Shown piece by piece: positions 9,540-20,804 of a DNA stretch of 64,000 bases. Where the stretch lies: positions 83,755,787-83,819,786 of the forward strand of contig CM026404.1 in assembly GCA_014843695.1 (NCBI GenBank). Reading direction: 5' to 3'. The first letter of the stretch is position 1, and every line of letters starts with the position of its first letter. Under the pieces are notes generated by a model, which was not told the DNA's origin, did not search any database, and saw only the letters and a list, made by a program, of their open reading frames with translations. A program made the translations under genes and the position numbers. Source of the stretch: Archivesica marissinica. Its lineage: Eukaryota; Mollusca; Bivalvia; Venerida; Vesicomyidae.

Positions 9540-11669
9540 TTAATGAAAAGGCAAGCAGTCATAGAATGTATGGTAGTCTTGATGTATAACTCGTTTCAGT
9601 TCCTGCAGGTGCTTATATTTAGACTGTTTGATTGGAAGTTTGTTCTGATGAAGTCTTGTAATTGCTCCAACTCCGGTCTGTTGTTTTGCCCTCCGTGGAA
9701 GGTCCTAGTAGTCCTCTTGGAATCCAAGTTTGTAATAGATGGTCCCATTTGTACTGTACCTGAGTACACGAATTTCTGTCACAGTTGGGTTCCCAACTTT
9801 ATTTCCTGGCCTTATTGAGCTGTAGTATGACAGATTTGTCATGTCTTTGAAGAATGTGTATGGTACGTAGTGTACCATGCATTTCTGTTTCGGCCTTGCT
9901 GACGAAATTATGTCTCCATAATTCTGAGGCACGTAGATGGGCTTTTTTTCAGATTCCTTTCTATGAGAATGTGCATTGCATCTACCTCCATATTGGTATG
10001 TCCACGCTCTAGGAACTTTTGGACAATGGTAATCTGTTTGTCGACGGCTGTCTTCAAAAGGGCGTTTGCCAACACCGCATTTCGATTCTGATAATTGCAG
10101 CCGTCACTATACAGAACAATTTCTTTAACTCCTGGTTCGGTTGCCAACAAGTGCTCTATGTAATGTGTTATGCATGTAGCAGCAAACGAACTTGCTGACA
10201 GGTCACCGTCTGATTCATTCCAAAAATAGCACGTGTTATCTTTGCTTCCCAGGTCCATAATTGTGAAGTTATGACATACAAACTTCGTCTTGTAATATAA
10301 AGTTGGCTTGAAGTTTTGGACAAAGCATAACAGCCTGTAAATCCATTGTCAGCACTTTGTATGAGTTGTCACTAAGACACTTCTTTGTCTTCTGCCTTTG
10401 CTTGTCTAGCATCTTCTTTTCTTTGCATGTGTTTGGCGGTATACATCCTCTGTGATATTTCCACATTCATACTCACAGCACTTGTCACATTGATCCTTCT
10501 TAGGTGTGTACAGTGAAAGATTCAGTTTGTCGAATACTGTCCTAAAGTTACAGTTTGATGCTGCATTATGACCATTCTCCTTACAATTCTCGACATACGC
10601 CCTGTACAGTTCAGCTTTTGTTGTGAAAACTGGTTCAATATAAAGCTTTTTACTAGTTGCCCTACAGTAGTGTGATTCCATTTTGGGTATTTTAGATATT
10701 CTTGTGCACTCTGTCTAACTTCTGACTGTGGCTTTTCTTTATGGGGTTGCACACGCTGTCTACCTCCTGTACGTGTGTTATCGTCAGAGGCCTCTGCATA
10801 TTCTGTCGCTTCTTGACTTTCTTGAAAATTAGTCTGCTTCCACCCATATACTGCTTTCTCACCGATGCATAGAGTGTTCAAAAACATGTGTTTGCAGACA
10901 CATATTCTCTTTTCTCTGACTGTCATGTAATATTTGTAGGTCTTGCCCTTTCTACCAGAGCTTTCGGCTGATGTCGACTTAACGTCGGATTCTAGAACTG
11001 AGGTAGAGACATACAGTTTCTTCTCATTCCAATCATACTGCGTCCAGAACTGATTGAATAAAGGTTCTCAGAAATCTGATCACAACACTTAATTTTTGAA
11101 TTCCGACACTGTTTTGAACAACCTGGTGGTTTCAAAACCCTCTCTTTTCTCGCTTCAGTTAACAGCCACTTTCCTTCTTCATTTTTCTTCCAACCTTTGT
11201 ATGACCTTCCTGCCATTCTGGCCACCATTTGCTTTTGTCTGTTTCATTCATGTTCCGACCTGCGTTTTCTTCTCTTTACAGTTGGTTGATCTTGTACGAC
11301 CTCTTCATGATCTACACTGGCTTCGTTTATATATGTTGGAAATTTTTCTAATTCATCAGAAGACTCATAACTCTTATCTCTTTTTTCGGGGAAGTAATCT
11401 GGATCTCTTACATAATCATCTAGGTCTAGCTCCTCTGCGTCCTCAGAAATGTCATCTCCACCTGTACATGTATGACTCCTCTCGAGAGTCTGGTTATCCC
11501 CTCCAACTTCTGGTGACTTTAAAACAGATAATTCTTCATCACCATTTTTCCTAATTTCACAATCGCTCTTGTCAACTGCATGATGTTCTTCCTTATTAAT
11601 GTTATCATTGTGTCCATCTTCACAAACCATCGTTGCCTGAGCTAACACACTTCCAATACTAGCTCGCAC
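9540..11669 (-). pseudogene. Transposase-like protein of an uncharacterised DDE-like family, multiply frameshifted
   Basis: Read on the minus strand in order: an acidic N-terminal region (11669-11244), an in-frame TGA at 11246-11244, a basic and Cys-rich part (KPPGCSKQCRNSKIKCC), a region with MTVREKRICVCKHMFLNTL, then AELYRAYVENCKENG, KKDQCDKCCEYECG, TMDLQAVMLCPKL, NFTIMDL, YFWNESDGD, IVLYSDGCNYQNRN, LERGHTNMEVDAMHILIE, and a C-terminal end DYHTFYDCLPFH before a TAA at 9542-9540. From memory, the order matches a large animal family annotated as uncharacterised, with YSDNC-like and GHTxxExDxxH motifs. D (TMDLQAV), D (YSDG) and E/D (MEVD) could form a DDE-type triad, which is inference. At least five frameshifts (one at an A7 run near 9942) and a TAG near 9702 make it inactive. 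The TIRs at 8430 and 11947 enclose it. Confidence 0.75.
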
Positions 11670-11918
11670 ATGGTCAGTGTTTTCATCTCCTACTATTTGG
11701 CATCCTTCTGTTGAAGACTGCTTATCATAGCTGACACTGTTCTAAACGAAGTACGAGGTTTTGATCTTAAGGATTATGCACCAATCAGTATACGATATTT
11801 TGTCATATGACTGTTTACAGCACTTACAATTGGAGTAGGAGTACGTCGTTTTGACAGAATCTGCGCTATGCCGCAATGATTCCCGCGATGTCAAAAAGTT
11901 GTTTTCTGAAAAAATGGT

Positions 11919-11947
11919 CTATACGAGGTTTTGATATTAGGCCGACG
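11919..11947 (-). repeat. Right terminal inverted repeat
   Basis: Inverted partner of 8430-8458. It ends ATTAGGCCGACG and is followed by ATAG. Confidence 0.85.
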
Positions 11948-12300
11948 ATAGGTCGAATAATTCCGACATCACAATGTATTAAAACTATCGCGAGGCTGAC
12001 ACGTTCTGTACGTATAGCCAATATGTTCTGAATTCTTGATTCACGCGAAATTTATGTCGCCCAATTTATAAGAACTTATCGCTCCTTATAGACTCGGGTA
12101 ATCGCCTCGCCGTCTTTTATTACAGATTAATGCAAAGCGTGTAGTAATAAATCAGGTATGCTCCTCTCGTATCACAGCGGTTCATCGAAATGGTTATTAC
12201 CATTATACTACATGTCTACAGTCACGTTACAAGCTGCATTCGTGTCATCTCTGTACATGTTGCAAGACTTCAATCACTTCACTGGCGTGGATCAGTTTAA
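11948..12300. other. No gene seen
   Basis: Flank between the DNA transposon and a SINE. There is no supported coding sequence. The only long frame (12158-12505) runs into the SINE and is chance. Confidence 0.5.
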
Positions 12301-12563
12301 GGGCTGTCTGATTAGCGCAGTGGTTAGCGCAGTGGTTAGTTATCTCGCTTCTCGTCAATGCAACCCGGGTTCGATCCTCGCACCGGGAAGTATGTGGGAT
12401 GGTACGATGGTCGCCAGATCGGACAGGTGGGTTTTCTCCGGGTACTCCGGTTTCCTCCAATTCGAATTACCACATATACGCTTTCATCCGCGCCAACGAG
12501 AGTGATTAATATAAGTTGTTAAAACTTGCTTCGCAAGCTTCGCAATCGTTGTAAAATAAATAA
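12301..12563 (+). mobile_element. SINE-D copy with duplicated A-box segment
   Basis: The head GGCTGTCTGATTAGCGCAGTGG is followed by a tandem repeat of GCGCAGTGGTTA, then the B box GGGTTCGATCC. The body (GGACAGGTGGGTTTTCTCCG) and 3' tail (GATTAATATAAGTTGTTAAA, then CGCAATCGTTGTAAAATAAA) match the copies at 53715, 56123 and 63580. The flanking AGTTTAA repeats (12294-12300, 12564-12570) may be a short target-site duplication. Confidence 0.85.
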
Positions 12564-12656
12564 AGTTTAACTTTTTTTAAGGTGTATACTACATCGGTCT
12601 GTGACGCTACAAATGGCATCCAGTATGTCATGCTACAAACTTACCTACATGCCGTC

Positions 12657-12657
<1 letters not shown>

Positions 12658-12690
<33 letters not shown>
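12658..12690 (+). repeat. (CAA)n microsatellite
   Basis: About eleven CAA triplets, interrupted once near the end by a TAA. The surrounding 12564-13456 holds no recognised gene. Confidence 0.9.
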
Positions 12691-12691
<1 letters not shown>

Positions 12692-13456
12692 AACACCAAC
12701 AACATGTATTGCATTAAGGTATGCTTATAGAATATACAAATGCATGCATGTAGTGGCAATACAGATGTCATCCATTTCGCCACGTTGTAAATGGCAGCTA
12801 TTCCATCACACAGTAAATTGCACTGAGTTTTCGCACATCTGTAGACGTTACGATTGTGCCCTTAGACAAGGTACTTTATTACCACATTTCCTCTTCTCTC
12901 TCCCTCGTGGCGATGGATTCCATCAGGAATGATGTCTCGAGAACGATTATTCTAATGTAAATGTGTACTTAAGTAACACTGTTTTCGATGCTTTAAACAT
13001 TCTTTGGTTTTCTTAATCTGGAATTAGACGAACAAACTCAGTTAAACACACATAATACGTACAGTATCGTTTCCTTGGGAACACCGTCGTTCACAATAGC
13101 GATTTAAACGTTTATGCATGCAATCGTATTAAATAGAGAGTAACTTTAAATCAATTAATTATGTATTAGATATTCAATGTTTGCTATAAAAACCGAATTA
13201 AATTTTAATGTTTTGGTTTTTTCGAGCCCCCAAAAGGGGTAACACCATTTATTTGCTCCACCCAGTGACTAATAGGAATCGAAGCACATCCAATAGTGCC
13301 TGGCATGCTTGATATATAGGTATCAACATTGTATGAAAACGATTGGATTTCAGTTTTATATATTAAATGGGGTTCGATGGGGACACAAAACAGTTTGCAA
13401 GTTGGGTACCAGTATGTCGAGTTTTCACTTTTTTACTTCTTGCAAAACGACACCTA
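12691..13456. other. No recognised gene
   Basis: Mixed-composition sequence with no coding signal I can support. The flank at 13309-13456 is read through by chance frames of the simple repeat. Confidence 0.5.
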
Positions 13457-13805
13457 AAACACACACACACACCACACCACACCACACCACACCACACCAC
13501 ACCACACCACACCACACCACACCACACCACACCACACCACACCACACCACACCACACCACACACCACACCACACCACACCACACCACACCACACCACACC
13601 CACACCACACCACCCACACCACACCACACCCACACCACACACACCACACCACACCACACCCCACCCACCACACCACCCACCACACCACACACCACACACA
13701 CACACCACACCACACCACACACACACACCACACACAACCACACACCACAACCCACACCACACCACACCACACCACACCCACACACCACACACACACACCA
13801 CACCA

Positions 13806-13862
<57 letters not shown>
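13457..13862 (+). repeat. CACAC-rich pentanucleotide and (CA)n block
   Basis: About 150 bp of near-perfect ACACC repeats, then a variegated mix of CACAC, CCACAC and CACCCA units, then about 27 CA repeats at 13808-13862. All six frames stay largely open, so the His/Thr- and Cys/Val-rich ORFs here are artefacts. Confidence 0.95.
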
Positions 13863-13865
<3 letters not shown>

Positions 13866-13904
13866 GCCTGTCGTATCTACCTTTATGAGCATATTGTAAC
13901 AAAA

Positions 13905-14410
13905 TGGGGTTATATGTTGATTATGTTAAATTAATTACCTCTATAATTAGTTGTATAGCATGATACATATTCATGAGTATTGGTCTATTTCTACAAAATG
14001 CTGTATACGATCTTTATACAAGAAACACTAGAAACATGGAACTGTACTGACTGTATATGTTGGCAGATAAACAAGTACATTTGGCGTGGACATCCTTACA
14101 TGTATGCCTGCTCAGCATACTAAAAGTTTTCCCACACATGTGTGCTATTACATCAGAAAGTTTAAACATTCCAATTATAAAATGTTAACTTGTTATTTTC
14201 CATACAAGCAGGTGTTTGCACCGACACAATATATCCGAATTGATATATTGAGTGACAGTTATACCAAGCATCTGTTAGCTTGACATTTTATGGATACATG
14301 TCCAGGCTTGATTTTCCATAATAGATGAGATACATTTAGATTAGGGGGAGATGAACTGGGATTTTGAAAGCGCCGTATGGTGCCTATGCACGTATTAACA
14401 AGTTGGTGTA
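13905..14410 (+). repeat. Dispersed repeat family G, copy 1
   Basis: Aligns by eye over about 480 bp with 42672-43140: ATGTTGATTATGTTAA, GCATGATACATATTCATGAG, GGAACTGTACTGAC, and a very well conserved stretch at about 14212-14270 (QYIRIDILSDSYTKH in one frame). It carries an extra segment at about 14075-14150 compared with copy 2. No terminal repeats were recognised. Confidence 0.7.
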
Positions 14411-14876
14411 AAATAAATACTTATGTTGTCACTTGGACTTAGAACGTTTACTAAACACCAGAAATAAATATAATTTCTGTCGTTTGATGAAGAGAATTAG
14501 ACGGAAATTAATTTCCCGTGCTAGGTAAACGCCAATAGGTGGCGTATTTTTCACGAAGGTAAAATTTGTGAAAACAGCCGAGGGCATTCAGCGTTTGGTT
14601 ACGACCGATTCGGGTGTAATTTGTTATTTTTGTATATAAGTATTTTGAATCGTAACGATATTGTATGTCTTGGTGTGGGTAGAAAGGTTAGATTTTCAAG
14701 ACAAGTACATATTATTAAGGTGAATGTTAAACATGCGAAATATTTTGTTCAGGAATTTCTACTGAAATACTCACCATATATAGATAGTTTATTGATAAGA
14801 TATGTGACTTTATTGACAAGATATGTGAACTTGCATTGTAGTTACTAAATGTCTGTGTATTAGGAATACGAGTTGT
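14411..14876. other. No recognised gene
   Basis: AT-rich flank. Short ORFs only. Confidence 0.5.
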
Positions 14877-15505
14877 ATTGGTTGTATATTTCAATGTAAT
14901 GGTATATATGTATAGCATGTGCCTCTAAGTGGTATTGGTTGTATATTTCAATGTAATGGTATATATGTATAACATGTGCCTCTAAGTGGTATTGGTTGTA
15001 TATTTCAATGTAATGGTATATATGTATAACATGTGCCTCTAAGTGGTATTGGTTGTATATTTCATGTATGGTATATGTTGTATAACATGTGCCTCTAAGT
15101 GGTATTGGTTGTATATTTCAATGTAATGGTATATATGTATAACATGTGCCTCTAAGTGGTATTGGTTGTATATTTCAATGTACTGGTATATATGTATAAC
15201 ATGTGCCTCTAAGTGGTATTGGTTGTATATTTCAATGTAATGGTATATATGTATAACATGTGCCTCTAAGTGGTATTGGTTGTATATTTCAATGTACTGG
15301 TATATATGTATAACATGTGCCTCTAAGTGGTATTGGTTGTATATTTCAATGTACTGGTATATATGTATAACACGTGCCTCTAAGTGGTATTGGTTGTATA
15401 TTTCAATGTACTGGTATATATGTATAACATGTGCCTCTAAGTGGTATTGGTTGTATATTTCATTGTACTGGTATATATGTATAACATGTGCCTCTAAGTG
15501 GTATT
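14877..15505 (+). repeat. 57-bp minisatellite, about 11 copies
   Basis: The unit contains GGTATTGGTTGTATATTTCA, then ATGTATAACATGTGCCTCTAAG. Units vary mainly at ATGTAATGG versus ATGTACTGG. Because 57 is 19 codons, one frame stays open (15280-15576) with a 19-residue repeat. This is a consequence of the period and is not evidence of a protein. Confidence 0.95.
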
Positions 15506-15635
15506 GTGGTTATTATCATCAATATTGTTTACTGTGGAAATCAAAAGAGGTGAGTCGGTCGTTCCTCGATGCTTAAACCAAATAATATAACATATTGATA
15601 CAATTTGGTGTTGTGTGTTATTGTACTTGGTTATG

Positions 15636-17461
15636 AACGAACGAACGAACATATTTTATTCACATAAACTATACAGTTTTTAGTGACATAGCAATATTAC
15701 ATTCTACAACATAAGTATAAAATTATGACAACAAATGTAGGTGATAATTATTGGCATACCATATTACTGGATTAGGGATGAACTATAGTATATAATTTTA
15801 CATACTCGAAATCTTAAAACATTTCTAAATGCAATCCTAATTACAGTGACATCTATATATGCGATATACTGTATTTCAGTACAACATATCAATAAATACT
15901 ATTTACAACAAAAAGTGACATATAAACCTGATACTAGTGTATATTAAAATGGACAACATATTGACAACCCCGTATCTGTATCTTTTAGTCGAGTGTTCAG
16001 ATCAATCAAGTCAGATAAAGAACAGTATGCAATACATATTCCATACTAGGGATACAGTGTTAGGTGGAACACACCAAACTAGAATCCACTTCCAAGAGTG
16101 TTGCCGGTTCAGTGATTGGGTCGATCCCTACCTACGAGGCTCCCGCTGCACATGTGACACTCTCCTCGGAATAGATTCCATCTGACTGTTACACCAATAC
16201 TATTCTCAGTATGGGCTATCGTATAAAAAGTATTGTTCAATGAATTCTATAATTGTGACCTCATAATTATATGTTGATCTAAGCAAAGATAAACATTCAA
16301 TATAATTGTATAAGACATATTAATATCAGTTTTAAAGACCTCCAAGAACCGTTTATGATCTAATGTTACGTAGCTCAAGAGCTTCTTGAATAAATTTGCT
16401 TAACATATATAATTCTGATTTGTTTTTACTGGACAACAACTGAGTAAATTTAAACATACTTGGGTTTACTCTATTATACCGTTTTATATAAGTTCGTCTA
16501 TAAAATTCATATGGCCAACACTTAAATATAAAATGAAATTCGTCTTCTATTTCGTTTGTAGAACAAATTTCGCAATATCTTAGATTTCTATCAATTCTAT
16601 CTCTTCCATATCTACCAGTTTGAATTCTAAGACTATGTGCAGATATTCTTATTCTTGTAAGTGCAATACGCAGATTGCGAGACACAATGTTATTCAAATA
16701 AAATTCTATATCTAATGTATCCTTAACACATTCATACAATGTTAGCACTTCCATGTTATTTATATTCATACGCCATTCCTGCATAAATTCATCCAATACT
16801 CTTTGTTTGAACAATAAAAGGAATGATTGATCATTGCATTCTGATATTTGGTTATATGTAACATCATTCCATTTATACAGGAATCCATATTTAGATAATA
16901 AATCTTTAACACTAGTAAACCAATTTGCCTTACCATTCGATACATCCTTGATGGCAGTATCAACAATTGATTTTATAATAATATTATCATTACGACACAA
17001 TTTTAACCAATATTTAACAATACGTGTATATCTGTTTATATATAATGGATAACGTCCTAATTCGCCATAAACAGCAACGTTACATGTTGATTGTCTAACT
17101 CCTAATACCATTTTACAGAATTTAACATGTATATTTTCTAACATTTTGGATTTTGAAAAACCCCATATTTCACATCCATTGTTGAATTTACAAATGCATC
17201 AAATAACTGCAACGCCACTTTGGGCAAAGTGTCATGTCATTTTAGATTAGCAGTGAGGGTAGGGTGTTCATTGATTTAAGACCTTTTCCATACAATGTCT
17301 GTGTATTTAAGTTAAAATTACCAGTATAATTAAGTGTCACACCCAAATAATTAAAATCATTTACAACCTCTAGATATGCATTTCCATCTCTCGCCCCTTA
17401 GTAATCCTCCACGCTTTCTAAATACAACACATTTGGTTTTCTCAATGTTAACTTCGAGTCC
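15636..17461 (-). mobile_element. LINE, 3' part, split by a later L1/Tx1-like insertion
   Basis: Minus strand. From 17461 the frame reads GLEVNIEKTKCVVFRKRGG, then after decay enters a 263-codon ORF (17144-16353). That ORF contains VRQSTCNVAVYGELGRYPLY, ALTRIRISAHSLRIQTGRYG and the Cys/His-rich end YCEICSTNEIEDEFHF. This is the thumb and C-terminal zinc region of a jockey/CR1-superfamily-like reverse transcriptase (clade not assigned). The RT core of the same copy lies at 20185-20665. The 3' end is taken as the (GTTC)n run at 15636-15652 next to AATAAAATAT, which implies a 700-bp 3' UTR. Confidence 0.8.
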
Positions 17462-17920
17462 CCACTTGTTTTTGTTTTTTTATTATTGTTTTTTTTATTC
17501 CTCATAATTTCATAATATTATTAACATAATATATATACAGATAAGTACATAGCATGACAGTATCAACGTTATGCATTGCTTAATATAGTATGTGCATAGT
17601 CATTATTATAAACAAATGAGGTTTTTATATATGTTGTGGGAGGGGGACTATAAAAATATGTTTATGGGATCAGTGTAGACATGAAAATTAATGTCGACAA
17701 ATAGAGGTTATATAAGGTATTTATGTAAACCATTATGATTGATATGTGTAGTAATATGGGTAGCTATCGTTGGGGATTGGTGTAGGGGACGCTGATAGAG
17801 AAGGGTAAAGATGGATAGTGGAATGGAGATAGGAGGGATCCTTATATATTATATTGTATATTCTGTGTTCATTTAAGTATTTTTAGATTTCAATATGACA
17901 ATGAGGGGAATATATGGTGT

Positions 17921-18445
17921 ATAATTGACACTGTATTATATATATATCCATACCCTTATGAATGTGTTTATATTTGACACTGTATTATATATATCCATAC
18001 CCTTATGAATGTGTTTATATTTGACACTGTATTATATATATCCATACCCTTATGAATGTGTTTATATTTGACACTGTATTATATATATCCATACCCTTAT
18101 GAATGTGTTTATATTTGACACTGTATTATATATATCCATACCCTTATGAATGTGTTTATATTTGACACTGTATTATATATATCCATACCCTTATGAATGT
18201 GTTTATATTTGACACTGTATTATATATATCCATACCCTTATGAATGTGTTTATATTTGACACTGTATTATATATATCCATACCCTTATGAATGTGTTTAT
18301 ATTTGACACTGTATTATATATATCCATACCCTTATGAATGTGTTTATATTTGACACTGTATTATATATATCCATACCCTTATGAATGTGTTTATATTTGA
18401 CACTGTATTATATATATCCATACCCTTATGAATGTGTTTATATTT
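17921..18445 (-). repeat. 47-bp minisatellite in LINE 3' UTR, about 11 copies
   Basis: The unit TTTGACACTGTATTATATAT, then ATCCATACCCTTATGAATG, is almost invariant. It lies between the stop codon of the L1/Tx1-like element (18495) and its poly(A) (about 17480), so it expanded inside that element. Confidence 0.9.
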
Positions 18446-18494
18446 GACGGTTTTTATGCTATTAATAAATGGGTAACACGTAATAATTGACTTG

Positions 18495-20160
18495 TCATAT
18501 TACTGACTGGAAAAAGTATTTCCATTTATTGTCATACATTTCCATTTTATCTTTAATTGTTGCAATGGTTTCTTCGAGTTTTATAGTTTGATTCAGATAT
18601 AGATTAAATATGCTAATTGATGGTATTTCTGAATTACATTTACACTTGAAAATAAAGTGTTTTGCTAATAGAATTATGAAGTTTATGACAGGTTTTGATT
18701 TACTAGAATTTGCAGTATTTGCATTGCAGAATGATATATTTTCATAGGATAGATTTGATAACAGTTCCAATCTTCTAGAATGTAGAAGTTTTTTTATTTC
18801 AGACCAAAATGGTTGCACCATATTACATTCCCAAAACATATGTTTATTTGAGTCGATTGACATCAGACAAAACTCGCAGAGATTAGATGGTTTTAGTTTA
18901 CATTTGAATAAAAAAGAGTTATTCGGCACAATTCGCATGAGATATTTATATTGGAATGCCCTAAGTTTTGTACTTATTGTACATCCATATGGTATTGAAA
19001 ATATTTGCTTCCATTCTATATCTTGTTTGTCTAATTCGTTTTCCCATTTAATAATGTGTTTCAATTGTGTTAACCTCATTGCTTCAATTTGTTTATTATA
19101 TAATATTTTTTAATAATAATATTTTGTTAATTAGATAGCTTGGTATGTTGTTGTCTGCTACTTCTGTCTTCAGCCTTATTTTCCATTCATTTTTTATGTT
19201 TCCTATTAATGTGTAGTATTTCATAAAATCTCTATTGTCTATATTGTATAAAGCTATAATGTTATCAAACGTGTAAAAGTCTTTTATTCTATAATCATAT
19301 ATATGATGTGTGAACATAATTCCTTTATTAAACCATTCCTTGTAGAAAAATGGATTACTGTTTGCGTTTTTAAATTGTGAATTGTGCCATAAAATGGTAT
19401 TAGATATATTAATACTTGTTGTAGTATAGTTAATTTTGCTCCATGCAACTATTATATCATTTAAAAAATGGTAGCGATTTGTGATTTTACTAGCATCTAT
19501 TGGGTTAATATTACTTTTAAATATCAAATCTCCTCCATACTTCTCTAGTTCAGCGTTGTATGCTAGATTTAAGTGGCTTTGTTTACCTTTTAGTCGTTTA
19601 AGCCATGAACATTTCAAGGAATTTATGAATGCATGTATGTTAATCATTTTAAGTCCGACATTTTCGTATGTTTGTATGATAGTTTTCCTCGATATTTTAT
19701 CCGGTTTTCCATCCCAAAGAAAGTCGTACATTATGTTATTTATTTCTGTAATTATTTCCTCTGCTGGTGTTTCGAGCACTGTTAATGGATATACCAGCTT
19801 TGGGAAGGCAAACGTTTTTAAGACTGTTATCTTACCAATTAGAGTTAGATTCCATTTTTTCCAGTTATTTAAGCAGTGCTGTAATGATTTAATTTTGGGA
19901 GTCAAATTTAATGGAAGTAGCATTGATTTTTTATTTGCAAATATTATTCCAAGCGTTGTAGCTTGATCGATTGACCATTTATACATATTATTATTGCACC
20001 AATTGCTTGTATTAAATTTCGTTGTTCCTAGTTTGAGGACAGAACATTTTGACTTATTTAGTTTTAGACCAGATATTGTTGAGAATTTTTTTAGTATTTT
20101 ATTAGTTCGGTGAACGATTTTTCAGATCCATCTAATGTGAAGCTTGCATCGTCAGCAAAT
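18495..20160 (-). pseudogene. RT and C-terminal region of L1/Tx1-like polyprotein
   Basis: Begins in the RT palm with TLFADDASFTLDGSEKSF (FADD at 20148-20159), continues after a frameshift near 20095 as LKLNKSKCSVLKLGTTKF, then a 296-codon ORF (19986-19096) with FAFPKLVYPLTVLETP and MYDFLWDGKPDKISR, typical of the L1/Tx1 thumb region. A second ORF (19079-18495) follows in another frame with LCEFCLMSIDSNKHMFWEC, the C-terminal Cys/His motif. It is dead because of truncation and at least two frameshifts. Confidence 0.85.
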
Positions 20161-20184
20161 AATGTTTGTTTTATTTCATTATCG

Positions 20185-20665
20185 CCACTTGATACAATAT
20201 TCGTGTAATCATTATCCAAAGACGCTTGCATATATTCGGGGTTTAAAGCTAGAATTACCATATCATCTGCGAACAACAATAAAATCAGACAAATATCTTG
20301 TAAAGTAAGGCCACCTTCTGTTCTATTTTGTAAATACAATTCCAAATCTTCTACAAACAGCGAAAACATAATCGGAGAAATTATCTCCCCTTGTCTCAAT
20401 CCGACTGCAATTTCAAAGAAATCAGAGTAGTTACCAGCATCACAAGATCGTACACACGATTTCACAGTTTGGTACATACTTCTAATTACACGTAAAAGTT
20501 TACCGTTAATACCCATATTATACAATTTATACCATAATGCATTTCTATAAATAGAATCAAAACAACGTCTCATATCTATAAAAGTACAATACAATCTATT
20601 GTTTTCGTTAATACATTGTTGTATCAATGAATGGAGTATAAATACAGCGTCTATAGTTATGTACT
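20185..20665 (-). pseudogene. LINE RT core, 5' part of the split element
   Basis: Reads ITIDAVFILHSLIQQCINEN, then FIDMRRCFDS (motif A), VGLRQGEIISPIMFSLFVED (motif B) and LLFADDMVILALNPEYMQ (motif C, FADD at 20262-20273). It ends in DYTN where the L1/Tx1-like element enters. Its continuation is at 17461-15636. The 5' end is truncated near 20665. Apart from the insertion this stretch is open, so it is less decayed than the other copies in the window. Confidence 0.85.
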
Positions 20666-20804
20666 TATCAAGTACAGGTGAGGTTTATGAAGTACCTATT
20701 GGTGATGGAGTATCGCGGGAATATACGATTACGGTACAATATCTCCTGTAAAGCGAAATCGCTTCTTTAAAAGTTGCTTCTTAATTCTAGTAAATAGTGT
20801 CTCT

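Larger units (their letters stand above)
8430..11947 (-). mobile_element. 3.5-kb TIR DNA transposon with decayed transposase-like gene
   Basis: Inverted repeats of about 29 bp bound the element. The left end begins CGTCGGCCTAATATCAA (8430-8458) and the right end is its reverse complement with about one mismatch (11919-11947). Both are flanked by ATAG (8426-8429 and 11948-11951), a possible 4-bp target-site duplication. The transposase-like gene lies inside on the minus strand (9540-11669). The left 1.1 kb is non-coding. A partial copy of the TIR motif (TACGAGGTTTTGAT) lies inside the right end, near 11752. This frames the gene as mobile DNA and not a host gene. Confidence 0.8.
17469..20184 (-). 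mobile_element. L1/Tx1-like LINE, 5' truncated, inserted in another LINE
   Basis: A poly(A)-rich 3' end (minus strand, 17469-17500) abuts the host LINE. The 5' end at 20184 starts just upstream of the RT active-site box. The repeat CCACTTG at 17462-17468 and 20185-20191 is consistent with a 7-bp target-site duplication. Host coding sequence resumes on each side (DYTN... before, KWGLEVN after), so this is an insertion and not a fusion. The element includes a 47-bp minisatellite in its 3' UTR. Confidence 0.85.

Noticed and set aside
13309..13902. Long His/Thr- and Cys/Val-rich ORFs on both strands
   Set aside because: They are translations of the CACAC and CA simple repeat, open in several frames at once.
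20091..20627. Chimeric reverse transcriptase with two active sites
   Set aside because: Explained by insertion of an L1/Tx1-like element, with CCACTTG at both borders and the host frame resuming at 17461.
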